Shown here: positions 1 to 8,390 of the stretch, in pieces | How positions within the stretch are numbered: position 1 is the first letter of the stretch | How the letters are laid out: each line of letters begins with the position of its first letter | From: Sinorhizobium chiapasense | GTDB taxonomy: Bacteria; Pseudomonadota; Alphaproteobacteria; Rhizobiales; Rhizobiaceae | DNA: 64,000 nt | Reading direction: 5' to 3' | Assembly (NCBI RefSeq): GCF_036488675.1 | Contig: NZ_CP133148.1 | Location: 2,790,001 to 2,854,000 of the forward strand | The notes under the pieces: model-generated | Told to the model about the DNA's origin: nothing | What the model saw: only the letters and a program-made list of their open reading frames with translations | Database searches by the model: none | Position numbers and translations under genes: made by a program

Positions 1-429
1 CACTTTGCGGCGGACGTCGTCGATCGCGTCTGGCGGGCCTGGTGGAAGCCGAGAGGATTCCCGCTGAAGCATATTGCCAACTTGGTCAGAGACAATCTCG
101 GAGCGGGGCCTCTGCCCTCCGCCATCGTTGCTCACCGCGGTCCGACCTTCATGGGCACGGCCTCAGTCATCGCTTCCGACATGGAGGAGCGGCCCCACCT
201 CACGCCCTGGGTCGCAGCCGTTTGGGTGGACCAAGCGTTCCGGCGGCAGGGCATCGGCGGCACCATCGTCGGCCATGCCGCGCGCGCCGCCTTCGCAGCG
301 GGAGCCGACACCGTGTACCTTTGTGCAGTACCAACGAAAAGGCCTTTCTACCAAAGGCTTGGCTGGTCGCTGCATGAGCAGGATGCGGGAGACCACGGGC
401 TCGACGTTTTCACACTCAAAGCGACCTGA
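1..429 (+). CDS. GNAT family N-acetyltransferase, 5' end missing
   Basis: The reading frame is open from the first base to the TGA at 427-429, so the gene begins upstream of the window; about 142 codons are visible. The frame holds the acetyl-CoA binding signature of GNAT enzymes (RRQGIGG, about 82 residues into the visible part), followed by the usual C-terminal FYQRLGW segment. GNAT proteins transfer acetyl from acetyl-CoA to an amine; the substrate cannot be told. A TTG at 82 is in frame, but the residues before it continue the fold, so it is not taken as the start. The next gene is convergent, 25 bases away. Confidence 0.8.
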   Translation, partial: HFAADVVDRVWRAWWKPRGFPLKHIANLVRDNLGAGPLPSAIVAHRGPTFMGTASVIASDMEERPHLTPWVAAVWVDQAFRRQGIGGTIVGHAARAAFAAGADTVYLCAVPTKRPFYQRLGWSLHEQDAGDHGLDVFTLKAT

Positions 430-454
430 CTGCGCACCATTGAAGTGCTTCACA

Positions 455-1015
455 TCAGGCGGCTGCACCCTCGGCCCGGGCTTCTACGGCCTGTCCGGGC
501 ACGGGCGCAACGCTGTCGTCCCGCCAGCAGATCACGCCGCTGAGCCGCGCGTGGACATCCGCAGCCATCGGCACCACCAGGACCCTGGCCGGATCGACAG
601 GCCCCGGAAATTCGAGTGCTCCATAATGCACCTTCTCGAAACCGAGCGGCTGGTAATAGGACGGATCGCCGACGAGGATCACCGCCTCGGAGCCTTTCCG
701 TCGCGCAGCCTCGACGGCAATCCGCACGAGCTCGCGACCAATGCCCCGGTTCTTGTGCGAGGGCCGCACGGCGAGCGGGCCGAGCAGGTGTCCCCTCACC
801 GGCCCGGCCATGACCGGTGTCATCCGCACGGAGGCGATCGCCTCGCCGTCGTCGGTGCAAATGAAGGACAGCGAACGGTCATGGGGACCCTGCTCGCGAA
901 TGCGCGCGGCCGCGCGCACGAACCGGCCAGGACCAAATGCTTCTTCGTTGATAATTTCGATTGCTGCGTCGTGTGACGCGTCTTCAGTCAGATAGACGAT
1001 GTCGTGCTTTTTCAT
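455..1015 (-). CDS. GNAT family N-acetyltransferase (YhbS-like)
   Basis: 186 residues from the ATG at 1015; the open frame continues upstream to 1084, but that extension is low-complexity and does not resemble the family. The acetyl-CoA loop is visible as NRGIGRELV after a VRPSHK strand, and the C-terminal half has YYQPLGFEKV, typical of YhbS-like small-molecule acetyltransferases. The substrate is unknown. The gene is convergent with the partial GNAT gene at the window start, so two acetyltransferases lie tail to tail. No regulatory sequence was recognised in the 260 bases upstream, which separate it from the divergent reductase gene at 1276. Confidence 0.8.
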   Translation of the reverse strand: MKKHDIVYLTEDASHDAAIEIINEEAFGPGRFVRAAARIREQGPHDRSLSFICTDDGEAIASVRMTPVMAGPVRGHLLGPLAVRPSHKNRGIGRELVRIAVEAARRKGSEAVILVGDPSYYQPLGFEKVHYGALEFPGPVDPARVLVVPMAADVHARLSGVICWRDDSVAPVPGQAVEARAEGAAA

Positions 1016-1275
1016 GGATGTCGGGAACCAAGCGTGCGAACGGACAATAGGGGATGGCGCGCCCCGAAAGGGCGTTGGCAGCATCAGCGTCGTCGCAGGC
1101 TTCCCGACTGGATCATCGTTACGATCGTTCCGAACACGAAAAAATGCCTGATCGCGATAGCAGAAAATTGCCGCCTGTCAAAGCCCAAAACGCAGTGTTC
1201 AGAATTTGACACCTATCACCGCCCCGTTGCTGCGTTATCTATTGAGGGCAAGAGAAAACATGAAGGAGCTAGTGC

Positions 1276-2307
1276 ATGGGCAGGCTGGTCAACGGAGTCT
1301 GGCAGGACGTCTGGTACGACACCAAGACGACGAAGGGCCATTTCAAGCGCAGCGAGTCGCAGTTTCGCAACTGGATCACTGCTGACGGATCGCCGGGGCC
1401 CTCCGGCGAAGGCGGCTTCGCGGCCGAGCAGGACCGCTACCATCTCTATGTCTCGCTCGCCTGCCCCTGGGCGCATCGGACGCTGACCTTCCGCAAGCTC
1501 AAGAAGCTTGAGGACATCATTTCGGTCTCGATCGTCGATCCCCTGATGCTGTCCAACGGTTGGGAGTTCAAGGGCGTAAACGGCGGCACCGTGGACCATC
1601 TCTTCGGTTTCGAGGCGCTTTGGCAGATTTATGTGCGCGCCGACCCCGGCTATTCCGGCCGCGTGACGGTGCCCGTGCTTTGGGACAAGAAGAAGAACAC
1701 CATCGTCTCGAACGAATCGGCCGAAATCATCCGCATGTTCAACTCGGCCTTCGATCATCTTACCGGCTCGACCGAGGATTTCTGCCCCGCGGACCTGCGC
1801 GGCGAAATCGACGCCCTTAACGCCCGCGTTTATGACGCTGTGAACAACGGCGTCTACAAAGCCGGGTTCGCCACCGGCCAGCAGGCCTATGACGAGAGCG
1901 TCAAGGCCCTGTTCGCCATGTTGGACGAGCTGGAAGGCCGTCTCGCATCGCAGCGTTATCTTATGGGAGATCGGATCACCGAGGCCGACTGGCGCCTGTT
2001 CACGACGCTGGTGCGGTTCGACCCTGTGTATGTCGGCCACTTCAAATGCAACATCCGGCGCATTGCCGACTACCCGAACCTTTATGGATACCTGCGCGAC
2101 CTCTACCAGGTCCCGGGCGTCGCCGAGACCGTGAACATGCGCCATATCAAGGAGCACTATTATCGCAGCCACACGATGATCAATCCGACGGGTGTCGTGC
2201 CGGCAGGCCCGGCGGTCGACCTTGCGACGCCGCACGGTCGCGACCGCCTCGATCACGCGGCACATTCAAACGAAGGCGTGAGGCGCGTTGCTGCCGGCAC
2301 CCGATGA
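1276..2307 (+). CDS. Glutathionyl-hydroquinone reductase (omega-like glutathione transferase)
   Basis: 343 residues. The active-site cysteine is C63 in LACPWAHR, the CPWA motif of the YqjG/Ecm4 family, which reduces glutathionyl-hydroquinones with glutathione in the cytosol. The N-terminal thioredoxin-like half is followed by an all-helical C-terminal half (YLMGDRITEADWRLF is the typical N-capping region). An ORE-like MGRLVNGVWQD start and overall length fit the family. The ATG at 1276 follows a purine-rich AAGGAGC at about 1262. The product probably deals with quinones and aromatic breakdown products. The Nudix gene is convergent, two bases past the stop. Confidence 0.88.
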   Translation: MGRLVNGVWQDVWYDTKTTKGHFKRSESQFRNWITADGSPGPSGEGGFAAEQDRYHLYVSLACPWAHRTLTFRKLKKLEDIISVSIVDPLMLSNGWEFKGVNGGTVDHLFGFEALWQIYVRADPGYSGRVTVPVLWDKKKNTIVSNESAEIIRMFNSAFDHLTGSTEDFCPADLRGEIDALNARVYDAVNNGVYKAGFATGQQAYDESVKALFAMLDELEGRLASQRYLMGDRITEADWRLFTTLVRFDPVYVGHFKCNIRRIADYPNLYGYLRDLYQVPGVAETVNMRHIKEHYYRSHTMINPTGVVPAGPAVDLATPHGRDRLDHAAHSNEGVRRVAAGTR

Positions 2308-2309
2308 CG

Positions 2310-2777
2310 CTACCAAAACGTGTCCGGCGCCTCCCTTCCAGCAACCTCGGCAATCCGCCGGTGCGTCGCGGCGGTCGTGTCCTCGGGCAGTTCGTCGAGC
2401 GCAAAGAAGCCGGCGGCGGCTATCTCCAGGTCGGGAACCTTCGGCTGTTGCTGGCGGACATTGTCGCAACGAAAGAAGATGACGTGATCGCGCTTGCTGG
2501 TGCCCCGGTTATAATAGACCTGCACCAGCAGCGGCGGTGACGTCAGTTCCAGATTGCCTTCTTCCCTGAGTTCGCGGGCGAGCCCCTCCACCGCCGTCTC
2601 ATGGCGATCAAGGCCGCCGCCCGGCAGGTGCCAGCCGGGAAGATAGGAATGCCTGACGAGGAAGATCCGCCCTTCGCCGTCAAAGCAGGCGGCGCGCACC
2701 CCAAGCGTCATCCCGCGCGAGAGCGCAAAATAGGCATGCGCGAACCGCGTCAGCAGCCGCATTCTCCAGTTAGGCAT
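2310..2777 (-). CDS. Nudix hydrolase
   Basis: 155 residues from the ATG at 2777. The Nudix box is complete: GGGLDRHETAVEGLARELREEG at about residues 53-74, with the metal-binding REx2EE core, so hydrolysis of a nucleoside diphosphate linked to another moiety is expected. The substrate cannot be read from sequence. The open frame extends far upstream, but that part is antisense to the phosphoesterase gene and is not coding. A TTG ten codons upstream is an alternative start. The gene is divergent from the metallophosphoesterase at 2889 with about 110 bases between them. Confidence 0.85.
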   Translation of the reverse strand: MPNWRMRLLTRFAHAYFALSRGMTLGVRAACFDGEGRIFLVRHSYLPGWHLPGGGLDRHETAVEGLARELREEGNLELTSPPLLVQVYYNRGTSKRDHVIFFRCDNVRQQQPKVPDLEIAAAGFFALDELPEDTTAATHRRIAEVAGREAPDTFW

Positions 2778-2888
2778 TTCCGCCGGTCGCTGCTGCTTCA
2801 AACACGTCTCCTCGTGGCGGCGGCTTTCACCCGAAATCGTTACAATCTGGTGATTCCACTCCGATGGAATATGCGCTAGACGGTGGCG

Positions 2889-3791
2889 ATGTTCAAACTC
2901 GCGCATATTTCGGACGTTCATCTCGGACCCCTGCCGGATCTGTCCCTGAGGGAACTTGCCTCCAAGCGGATCACCGGTTTCGTCAACTGGCACAGGAACC
3001 GAGCCCGCCATCTCTTTCCCGGCACATTGGACTGCCTGATGGCCGATATCCAGAGACGCAATCCGAACCATCTGGCGATCACCGGCGACCTCGTGAATCT
3101 CGCCTCGTCGCTGGAGATCGAGGCAGTGACGGCATGGCTTTCCGTGGCGGGCGACGCCAAGGACATCTCCGTCGTACCGGGCAACCACGACGCCTATGTT
3201 CCGGGTGCTTACGAGAAGACGACACGCGCCTGGTATCCCTACATGCGCAGCGATGAAGGTCCGCTCGGCTGGATCCGAGACCATCATTGCTTTCCCTATG
3301 TGCGTGTGCGCGGCCCCGTGGCAATCATCGGCTGCTCGACCGCCGTGGCCACGCCGCCATTTGCCGCCAGCGGCTACTTCGGTCAGCGACAGGCGCGCGC
3401 GACCGTCGACCTGCTGCAGGCAGCGGGCGAGGCTGGCCTCTTCCGAGTCGTGCTGATCCATCATCCGCCGATCCGTGGCGCGACCTCGATGCACAAACGC
3501 ATGATCGGCATTCGCCGTTTTGCAGCGACCATCTCGTCCGGGGGCGCCGAACTGGTGCTGCATGGCCACACCCATCTCAACACGGTTTATTACCTCAAGG
3601 GACAGACCGCGCCGGTCCCGGTCGTCGGCATTGCCTCGGCATCGCAAGGGCCCGGGGGGAGCAAGCCGGCGGCCGCCTACAATCTCTTCTCGATAGCGGG
3701 CGAGCCGGGCAATTGGCAACTCAGCCGCGAGCGCTATACGCTCAATGCCGACGCTACCGGCGTCGAACTCGCCGAAACCACCCGTTTCTAG
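2889..3791 (+). CDS. Calcineurin-like metallophosphoesterase
   Basis: 300 residues. All five motifs of binuclear metallophosphoesterases are present in order: DxH (ISDVHLG), GD (ITGDLVN), GNHD (VVPGNHDAY), a lone histidine pair (LIHHPP) and GHxH (LHGHTHLN). The enzyme hydrolyses a phosphomonoester or diester; cyclic nucleotides and lipid A/UDP-sugar substrates occur in relatives, so the substrate is left open. No signal peptide is seen. A GTG two codons upstream (2883) is an alternative start; neither has a strong ribosome site. The TAG stop is joined directly to a family B palindromic repeat. Confidence 0.85.
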   Translation: MFKLAHISDVHLGPLPDLSLRELASKRITGFVNWHRNRARHLFPGTLDCLMADIQRRNPNHLAITGDLVNLASSLEIEAVTAWLSVAGDAKDISVVPGNHDAYVPGAYEKTTRAWYPYMRSDEGPLGWIRDHHCFPYVRVRGPVAIIGCSTAVATPPFAASGYFGQRQARATVDLLQAAGEAGLFRVVLIHHPPIRGATSMHKRMIGIRRFAATISSGGAELVLHGHTHLNTVYYLKGQTAPVPVVGIASASQGPGGSKPAAAYNLFSIAGEPGNWQLSRERYTLNADATGVELAETTRF

Positions 3792-3905
3792 AGCGGGATG
3801 AGGAAAAGTGTGTGCGGTTTTCCTGCCGCATCCCGCGTCTCAACTTATTAGAATCGATCACGTTCATGATTTTAGGTCGATCCGACCTAAGATCATTGTG
3901 ATCTA
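3789..3905 (+). repeat. Rhizobial intergenic mosaic repeat, family B (full)
   Basis: Begins at the stop codon of the phosphoesterase gene with TAGAGCGGGATGAGGAAAAG. It pairs with a later TTTTCCTGCCGCATCCCGC to form a long hairpin. A second imperfect palindrome follows (AGGTCGATCCGACCT core flanked by GATCA arms). Close copies lie at 10424-10533 (opposite strand) and 62730-62787, with a diverged one at 53389-53440. The structure matches the palindromic mosaic elements known from Rhizobium and Sinorhizobium. The hairpin may end transcription or protect the mRNA 3' end. Confidence 0.75.
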
Positions 3906-4074
3906 GGCTGGCCCGCCCATAACGTCGACGGCCTTCCAAGAAAATTCCGCTGGCGACGAATAAATTGCCATACCCATGCGTCATATTGCGGTTCGGGTTG
4001 GGCAGCCGGCGCGACGCGCGTGTGTCGGTCAAGTTGCCGGCCGAGCTGCGTGACGTTCCAGGGAGACAGGCACG

Positions 4075-4620
4075 ATGTTCCGGAAGACGACTTTCTTTGT
4101 CCTCACTGCATTCATGGCTTCGGTCGCGGGCCAGTCGGCCATGGCCGTCGGCGACACCAGCGAACCGCCGCGTAAGACCAAGACGAGCACCCAATGCAAG
4201 AACGGCAAGATCTGGGATACGCGCAAGGGCCAGTGCGTCAACGCGAAGAAAAGCGGCCTCAGCGACGACGTCCTGTTCGAAGCCGCGCGCGAACTTGCCT
4301 ATGCCGGCCAGTACGACAATGCAATCAAGGTGCTCGAAGCCGTAAGCGATCAACGCAGCGCCCGCGTGCTCAACTATCTCGGTTACGCCAATCGCAAGGC
4401 CGGGCGCATGGAACTCGGCATGCAATACTACAAACGCGCGCTTCAGGCCGACGAGAACTACATTCTCGCCCGGTCCTATCTCGGCCAGGCACTGGTCGAG
4501 CAAGGCCGCATCGAGGAGGCCAAGGTGCAGCTCGTCGAAATTCGTGATCGTGGCGGCGAAAACACTTGGGCCTACAGGGCCCTGCTACAGTCGCTCGGCG
4601 GCATCCGTCACCATTACTGA
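4075..4620 (+). CDS. Secreted TPR-repeat protein
   Basis: 181 residues with an N-terminal signal peptide (MFRKTTFFVLTAFMASVAG, cleavage probably near AMA at residue 24), then a short polar linker with two cysteines (QCKNGKIWD and GQCVN). About three tetratricopeptide helices pairs cover residues 65-175 (NAIKVLEAV, LNYLGYANRKAG, ARSYLGQALVEQG). It is therefore a periplasmic protein-protein interaction module of unknown partner. It starts at 4075 after AGGGAGACAGGCACG, a good ribosome site. The cysteine pair before the TPR part is unusual and could form a disulfide. Confidence 0.8.
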   Translation: MFRKTTFFVLTAFMASVAGQSAMAVGDTSEPPRKTKTSTQCKNGKIWDTRKGQCVNAKKSGLSDDVLFEAARELAYAGQYDNAIKVLEAVSDQRSARVLNYLGYANRKAGRMELGMQYYKRALQADENYILARSYLGQALVEQGRIEEAKVQLVEIRDRGGENTWAYRALLQSLGGIRHHY

Positions 4621-4644
4621 CACGGCGGTCGAAGACGGCCAGCT

Positions 4645-4721
4645 CTACTGCATGTTTCCTTAAATCGTACTCGATTTAAGGATGAAAACATGCAGCAAGT
4701 CAAAGTGCCACAGCGCTGTAG
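4645..4721 (+). repeat. Rhizobial intergenic mosaic repeat, family A (forward copy)
   Basis: Core palindrome CTGCATGTTTCCTTAAATCG opposite CGATTTAAGGATGAAAACATGCAG, followed by AAAGTGCCACAGCGCTGTAG. This is the same unit seen at 9838, 29880 (reverse), 33439 (reverse), 36709, 40414, 47369 (partial) and 53441 (reverse). This copy lacks the inner TCCTTTGCGCGTCTGA module of the longer copies. Confidence 0.8.
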
Positions 4722-4781
4722 TCGAGCAGCACAACCTTCTCCGCCGCGGCCGGCCGTGGGCGCGAGCAATGGGAAACTCAC

Positions 4782-4813
4782 GCCGGAACGCAAAAACCTG
4801 TTTCCGTTCCGGC
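4782..4813. promoter_or_regulatory. Inverted repeat upstream of ECF sigma gene, possible ECF promoter/operator
   Basis: A perfect 9-base inverted repeat, GCCGGAACG and CGTTCCGGC, with a 14-base spacer, about 100 bases before the sigma gene. Its inner halves read GGAAC and CGTT at 15 bases apart, close to ECF-type -35/-10 elements (GGAAC, then CGTT after 16-17). That would fit autoregulation by an ECF factor, but the spacing is one short and the symmetry could equally be an RNA hairpin. Confidence 0.35.
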
Positions 4814-4913
4814 TCTTCCCTTGCAGACTTCGGATCAAATGTTTCATATCATTGGGTAGTGCTTTTCGCACCGCGAATAGATGCCCGATCCGGTACGTCT
4901 CATTGGAAGAGCA

Positions 4914-5432
4914 ATGCGCCCAGCGGCAGAGACGAAAGACTTCAGACGGGATTTGGTCAGCCTGCTGCCCAAATTGCGCCGCTTTGCGCTGACGCTGACA
5001 CGCAGCGCCAATGATGCCGATGACCTCGTTCAGGAGGCTTGCGAGCGGGCCATCGCGCGCAGCCACCTGTGGAACGGGGAAGGCCAGCTGGAGAGCTGGG
5101 TCTACGCCATGACACGCAATCTCTGGGTCGATGAAGTCCGCAAGCGCAAGGTCCGCGCCGGCGGCGGAGCGGTCGACATTTTCGACCAGAGCGAGCTGCG
5201 TGTGGAAGCCGTTGCCGAAAAGGCGGTCTATGCCAACCAACTGCAGAAGATGATCCTGTCCATGCCGGAAGGTCTCGCCAGCGTCTTCCTGCTCATCAAT
5301 GTCGAAGGGCACAGCTACCGCGAGACCGCAGACATCCTCGGCGTTCCGATCGGTACCGTGATGAGCAGGTTGTCCACCGCCCGCCTGCGGCTTGCCGCCA
5401 TGCTGACCGAGAATACCGAAAGGAGGGCGTGA
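4914..5432 (+). CDS. ECF-type RNA polymerase sigma factor
   Basis: 172 residues from the ATG at 4914, preceded by GGAAGAG; an in-frame ATG at 4881 would add 11 residues but has no ribosome site. Region 2 is visible as LTRSANDADDLVQEACERA followed by LESWVYAMTRNLWVDEVRKRK (core binding and -10 recognition), and region 4 as HSYRETADILGVPIGTVMSRLSTARLRL (-35 helix-turn-helix). It lacks sigma regions 1 and 3, as in group 4 factors. The stop overlaps the start of the anti-sigma gene, so the pair is co-translated and the sigma is probably held inactive by it. The activating signal cannot be inferred. Confidence 0.9.
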   Translation: MRPAAETKDFRRDLVSLLPKLRRFALTLTRSANDADDLVQEACERAIARSHLWNGEGQLESWVYAMTRNLWVDEVRKRKVRAGGGAVDIFDQSELRVEAVAEKAVYANQLQKMILSMPEGLASVFLLINVEGHSYRETADILGVPIGTVMSRLSTARLRLAAMLTENTERRA

Positions 5433-6262
5433 CCTTGCAGCAGACAACAGGTCAAGCGCTTGAAGTTCGGCTGTCCGCCTATATCGACGGCGAGCTCGGC
5501 GACGCCGAGAGAGCCGAACTCGATGCTTTGCTGGCCCGTGACGAGGACGCCAAGATCATGCTCGAGAAGCTGAAGGCCGGCAGCGCGTTTGGCAACAAGG
5601 CCTTCGAGGACTTTCTCCATGACCCGGTGCCGCTGGCGCTGGTGCGCCAGATCAAGCAGGGACCCGGCATCAGTCCGCGATCCGAGCGCGTCGCGACGGC
5701 GAACCTGCCGGCGCGGACGGTCCGCGTCTGGCCGCGGGCCCTCGCCGCTGCCATGGCGTTATTGCTCCTCGGCGGTGCTGCGGGTTTCCTCGCCGGCAGC
5801 GCGCACTACGTCGCCGAGCCCGAAAGCGCCGCCTCCGCGCGCCCCTGGATCGATGAGATCGTGGACTATCACCGCATCTATTCCCGGCAGAAGGAACACC
5901 TCGTCGAGGCACCGGCGTCGGACGGTCCGAAGATCGAGACCTGGCTCGCCTCCAGTGTCGGCGTCGGTTTCAAGACCCCGGATCTCGCAAGCAGGGGGCT
6001 CACCTTCGAGGGTGCAAGACTGTTGGTGGTTGAAGGCAAGCCCGTCGGCCAGCTCGTCTATCGCGATCGCGAGGGCGACATCTACGCGATCTGCTTCCTC
6101 AAGGTTGGCGACAAGTCGCAAGCCGATCACTTCCGCGAGGATATCCGCGACAATCTCGGGCTGGTCTCCTGGCAGAAAGGCGACGCATCCCTGGTGCTCA
6201 TCGGCCCGTCCGCCGACGCCGGGCTCCGCGAGCTCGCAGAAACCGTAGCGGCGAGCATCTGA
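5429..6262 (+). CDS. Membrane-anchored anti-sigma factor
   Basis: 277 residues from a GTG at 5429 that overlaps the sigma stop by four bases. The N-terminal 50 residues form an anti-sigma helix bundle (LSAYIDGELGDAERAELDALLA), without the H-x3-C-x2-C zinc motif of ZAS domains. One transmembrane segment lies at about residues 103-123 (ALAAAMALLLLGGAAGFLAG), followed by a periplasmic domain of about 150 residues that probably senses the signal. Position and topology identify it as the cognate partner of the upstream ECF factor. A shared bidirectional terminator follows. Confidence 0.85.
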   Translation: MTLQQTTGQALEVRLSAYIDGELGDAERAELDALLARDEDAKIMLEKLKAGSAFGNKAFEDFLHDPVPLALVRQIKQGPGISPRSERVATANLPARTVRVWPRALAAAMALLLLGGAAGFLAGSAHYVAEPESAASARPWIDEIVDYHRIYSRQKEHLVEAPASDGPKIETWLASSVGVGFKTPDLASRGLTFEGARLLVVEGKPVGQLVYRDREGDIYAICFLKVGDKSQADHFREDIRDNLGLVSWQKGDASLVLIGPSADAGLRELAETVAASI

Positions 6263-6323
6263 TCGAACCGGAACTGCGCGTCAGGCGCATCGCCGTGTCA
6301 CGGGACACCCCTGCCCTATAAGG

Positions 6324-6359
6324 AAAAGCCGCGCGGTCCACAGCACCGGCGCGGCTTTT
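6324..6359. terminator. Bidirectional intrinsic terminator between anti-sigma gene and leuA
   Basis: Stem AAAAGCCGCGC (6324-6334) with GCGCGGCTTTT (6349-6359), loop 14. A T-rich tail is present on the plus strand and A/T on the other, so it can serve both convergent genes. Confidence 0.8.
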
Positions 6360-6387
6360 CTCTACAATGGGCCGATGTCGGCGTTCC

Positions 6388-8097
6388 TTACACCGCCTTC
6401 ATCTCCAGCACGCGATTGGCAGCCGAGACAATCGCCTCCAGCGAGGCTGCGACGATATTGGTGTTGATGCCAACGCCGAACAGCGTGCCGCCAGGATACT
6501 CGACCTCGACATAGGCAATGGCCGCGGCATTCGAGCCATGCTGCAGCGAATGCTCCGAATAGTCGGCCACCGAAAGCTCGATGCCGAGGTAGATCGACAG
6601 CGCATTGATGAAGCCGTCGATCGGGCCGGTGCCCTTGCCCTCGATCCGCTTGGCCTCGCCCTTGTCGGTGATATCCGCGGCAACGACACGCAGGCCCTTG
6701 TGCTCGCCGACCGGATAGGTGTGGTGGTCGACGAATTTCAGCCGCGCGTCGGGTTGTTCCACGTAACGCTCAAGGAAACGGGCATGAATGCGCTTCGACG
6801 GCAGTTCCTTGCCCTCTACGTCGGTGATGCGCTGGATGTCCTCGCGGAACTCGACCTGCAGGTTGCGCGGCAGGTTGATGCCGTAGTCTTCCTGAAGGAT
6901 ATAGGCGATGCCGCCCTTGCCGGACTGGGAATTGATCCGGATGATCGCCTCGTAGCTGCGGCCGACGTCGCGTGGGTCGATCGGCAAGTAAGGCACCTCC
7001 CAGAGCGGCTTGTTGGCCTGCTTGATCGCCTTCATGCCCTTGTTGATCGCGTCCTGGTGCGATCCGGAGAAAGCCGTATAGACGAGTTCGCCGACGTAAG
7101 GGTGGCGCTCGGGAATGACCATCTGGTTCGAATATTCGTAGACTTCCTTGATCCGCTCGATATCCGAGCAGTCGAGCGTGGGGTCCACCCCTTGTGTGAA
7201 CATGTTCAACGCCAGCGTCACCACATCGACGTTGCCAGTGCGCTCGCCATTGCCGAAGAGCGTTCCCTCGACGCGGTCGGCGCCGGCCATGAGGCCCAGC
7301 TCGGTTGCGGCGATGCCGGTGCCGCGGTCGTTGTGCGGGTGCAGCGAGATGATCAGGTTCTCGCGGTTGTCGAGATTGCGGCACATCCACTCGATCTGGT
7401 CGGCATAGATGTTCGGGGTCGCCATCTCGACGGTCGAGGGCAGATTGATGATCAGCTTGTTGTCCGGCGTCGGCCTGACGATTTCGGTGACGGCGTTGCA
7501 GATCTCCAGCGCCACTTCGAGCTCGGTGCCCGTAAAGCTTTCCGGCGAATATTCGAAGCGATAGCCGCCGCCGGCCTTCGCCGCCATGTCGGTGATCATC
7601 TTGGCAGCATCGGTCGCGATCTGCTTGATGCCGGCGACGTCCTTGCCGAACACCACGCGACGCTGCAACTCGCTGGTCGAGTTGTAGAAATGAACGATCG
7701 GCCGATGCGCGCCGCGGAGTGCCTCGAACGTGCGGGTGATCAGTTCCGGCCGGCATTGCACCAGCACCTGCAAGGACACGTCGGTGGGGACACTGCCCTC
7801 CTCCACGCACCAGCGTGCGAAGTCGAAATCGGTCTGCGAGGCAGACGGGAAGCCTATCTCGATTTCCTTGAAGCCCATGTCGACCAGCAGATGGAACATG
7901 CGCGCCTTGCGGTCGTGCCCCATCGGATCGACCAGCGCCTGGTTTCCGTCGCGCAGGTCCACCGAGCACCAGATCGGCGCTTGCGTGATGGTCTTAGACG
8001 GCCACGTCCGGTCCGTCAGCGCGATCTGCGGGTAAGGCTGATATTTCGCCGCCGCCTCGGGCATGCCGGACTTGATGGAATGCGATTTCAGAATCAT
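6388..8097 (-). CDS. leuA: 2-isopropylmalate synthase
   Basis: 569 residues. Condenses acetyl-CoA with 2-oxoisovalerate, the first committed step of leucine synthesis. The catalytic barrel starts with SVDLRDGNQAL (residues 45-55), where the aspartate binds the divalent metal; the metal-binding HPHNDRGTG lies near residue 255, and FGNGERTGN follows. The C-terminal third holds the leucine-binding regulatory domain (GPIDGFINAL to the end), so feedback inhibition is expected. Length and the PIWCSVDLRDGNQALVDPM signature fit the long LeuA type of proteobacteria. Upstream lies a Leu-rich leader reading frame with its own promoter. The start ATG at 8097 follows AAGAGAAGCTGCA. Confidence 0.95.
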   Translation of the reverse strand: MILKSHSIKSGMPEAAAKYQPYPQIALTDRTWPSKTITQAPIWCSVDLRDGNQALVDPMGHDRKARMFHLLVDMGFKEIEIGFPSASQTDFDFARWCVEEGSVPTDVSLQVLVQCRPELITRTFEALRGAHRPIVHFYNSTSELQRRVVFGKDVAGIKQIATDAAKMITDMAAKAGGGYRFEYSPESFTGTELEVALEICNAVTEIVRPTPDNKLIINLPSTVEMATPNIYADQIEWMCRNLDNRENLIISLHPHNDRGTGIAATELGLMAGADRVEGTLFGNGERTGNVDVVTLALNMFTQGVDPTLDCSDIERIKEVYEYSNQMVIPERHPYVGELVYTAFSGSHQDAINKGMKAIKQANKPLWEVPYLPIDPRDVGRSYEAIIRINSQSGKGGIAYILQEDYGINLPRNLQVEFREDIQRITDVEGKELPSKRIHARFLERYVEQPDARLKFVDHHTYPVGEHKGLRVVAADITDKGEAKRIEGKGTGPIDGFINALSIYLGIELSVADYSEHSLQHGSNAAAIAYVEVEYPGGTLFGVGINTNIVAASLEAIVSAANRVLEMKAV

Positions 8098-8214
8098 TGC
8101 AGCTTCTCTTCGTCACTGGAGCGTGGCTTGCCACATGCAATAGCCGATCGTCGAAAACATTGCGATGGCTACGCCGTGCGGGCCGCGCCTTTTGTTTCAG
8201 CTCTCTTGGGATTC

Positions 8215-8259
8215 GAGGAGCATCTGCCGGCTAGGCTTTTCGGCCGCCGGGCGCTCCTC
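8215..8259 (-). promoter_or_regulatory. Hairpin of leuA leader region
   Basis: On the minus strand GAGGAGC pairs with GCTCCTC, with inner pairing CCGGC/GCCGG and GGC/GCC around CGAAAA. The 5' arm overlaps the stop codon of the Leu-rich leader ORF, as in attenuation leaders where ribosome position decides folding. No U-tract follows, so it is more likely an antiterminator/pause stem or an RNA switch than a classical intrinsic terminator. Confidence 0.5.
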
Positions 8260-8383
8260 AGCGAACCCGGCAACCGCGAATAAGGCCGAGAAGAAGAAGC
8301 GATGCGAAGGCGCGAGACGGCGCACGATTGTCATCGTGTCCGGGGAAGATCGTTGCGATCTTATGTGCGCTCGCGCTGGTCAT
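8258..8383 (-). CDS. leuL: Leu-rich leader peptide upstream of leuA
   Basis: A 41-codon frame starting at ATG 8383, directly downstream of a promoter-like sequence. Codons 29-34 read CTT CTT CTT CTC GGC CTT (LLLLGL), five leucines in six codons, and the stop lies in the arm of a hairpin. This is the arrangement expected of a leucine-sensing attenuator for leuA, whose start is 160 bases downstream. As with trpL in this window, the start codon sits where transcription should begin, so translation is probably leaderless. Leu attenuators are known in proteobacteria; this one is predicted from sequence only. Confidence 0.65.
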   Translation of the reverse strand: MTSASAHKIATIFPGHDDNRAPSRAFASLLLLGLIRGCRVR

Positions 8384-8390
8384 GCGAAAG

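Noticed and set aside
6367..8283. 638-codon open frame on the plus strand
   Set aside because: Antisense to leuA and its leader; no family likeness and no ribosome site.
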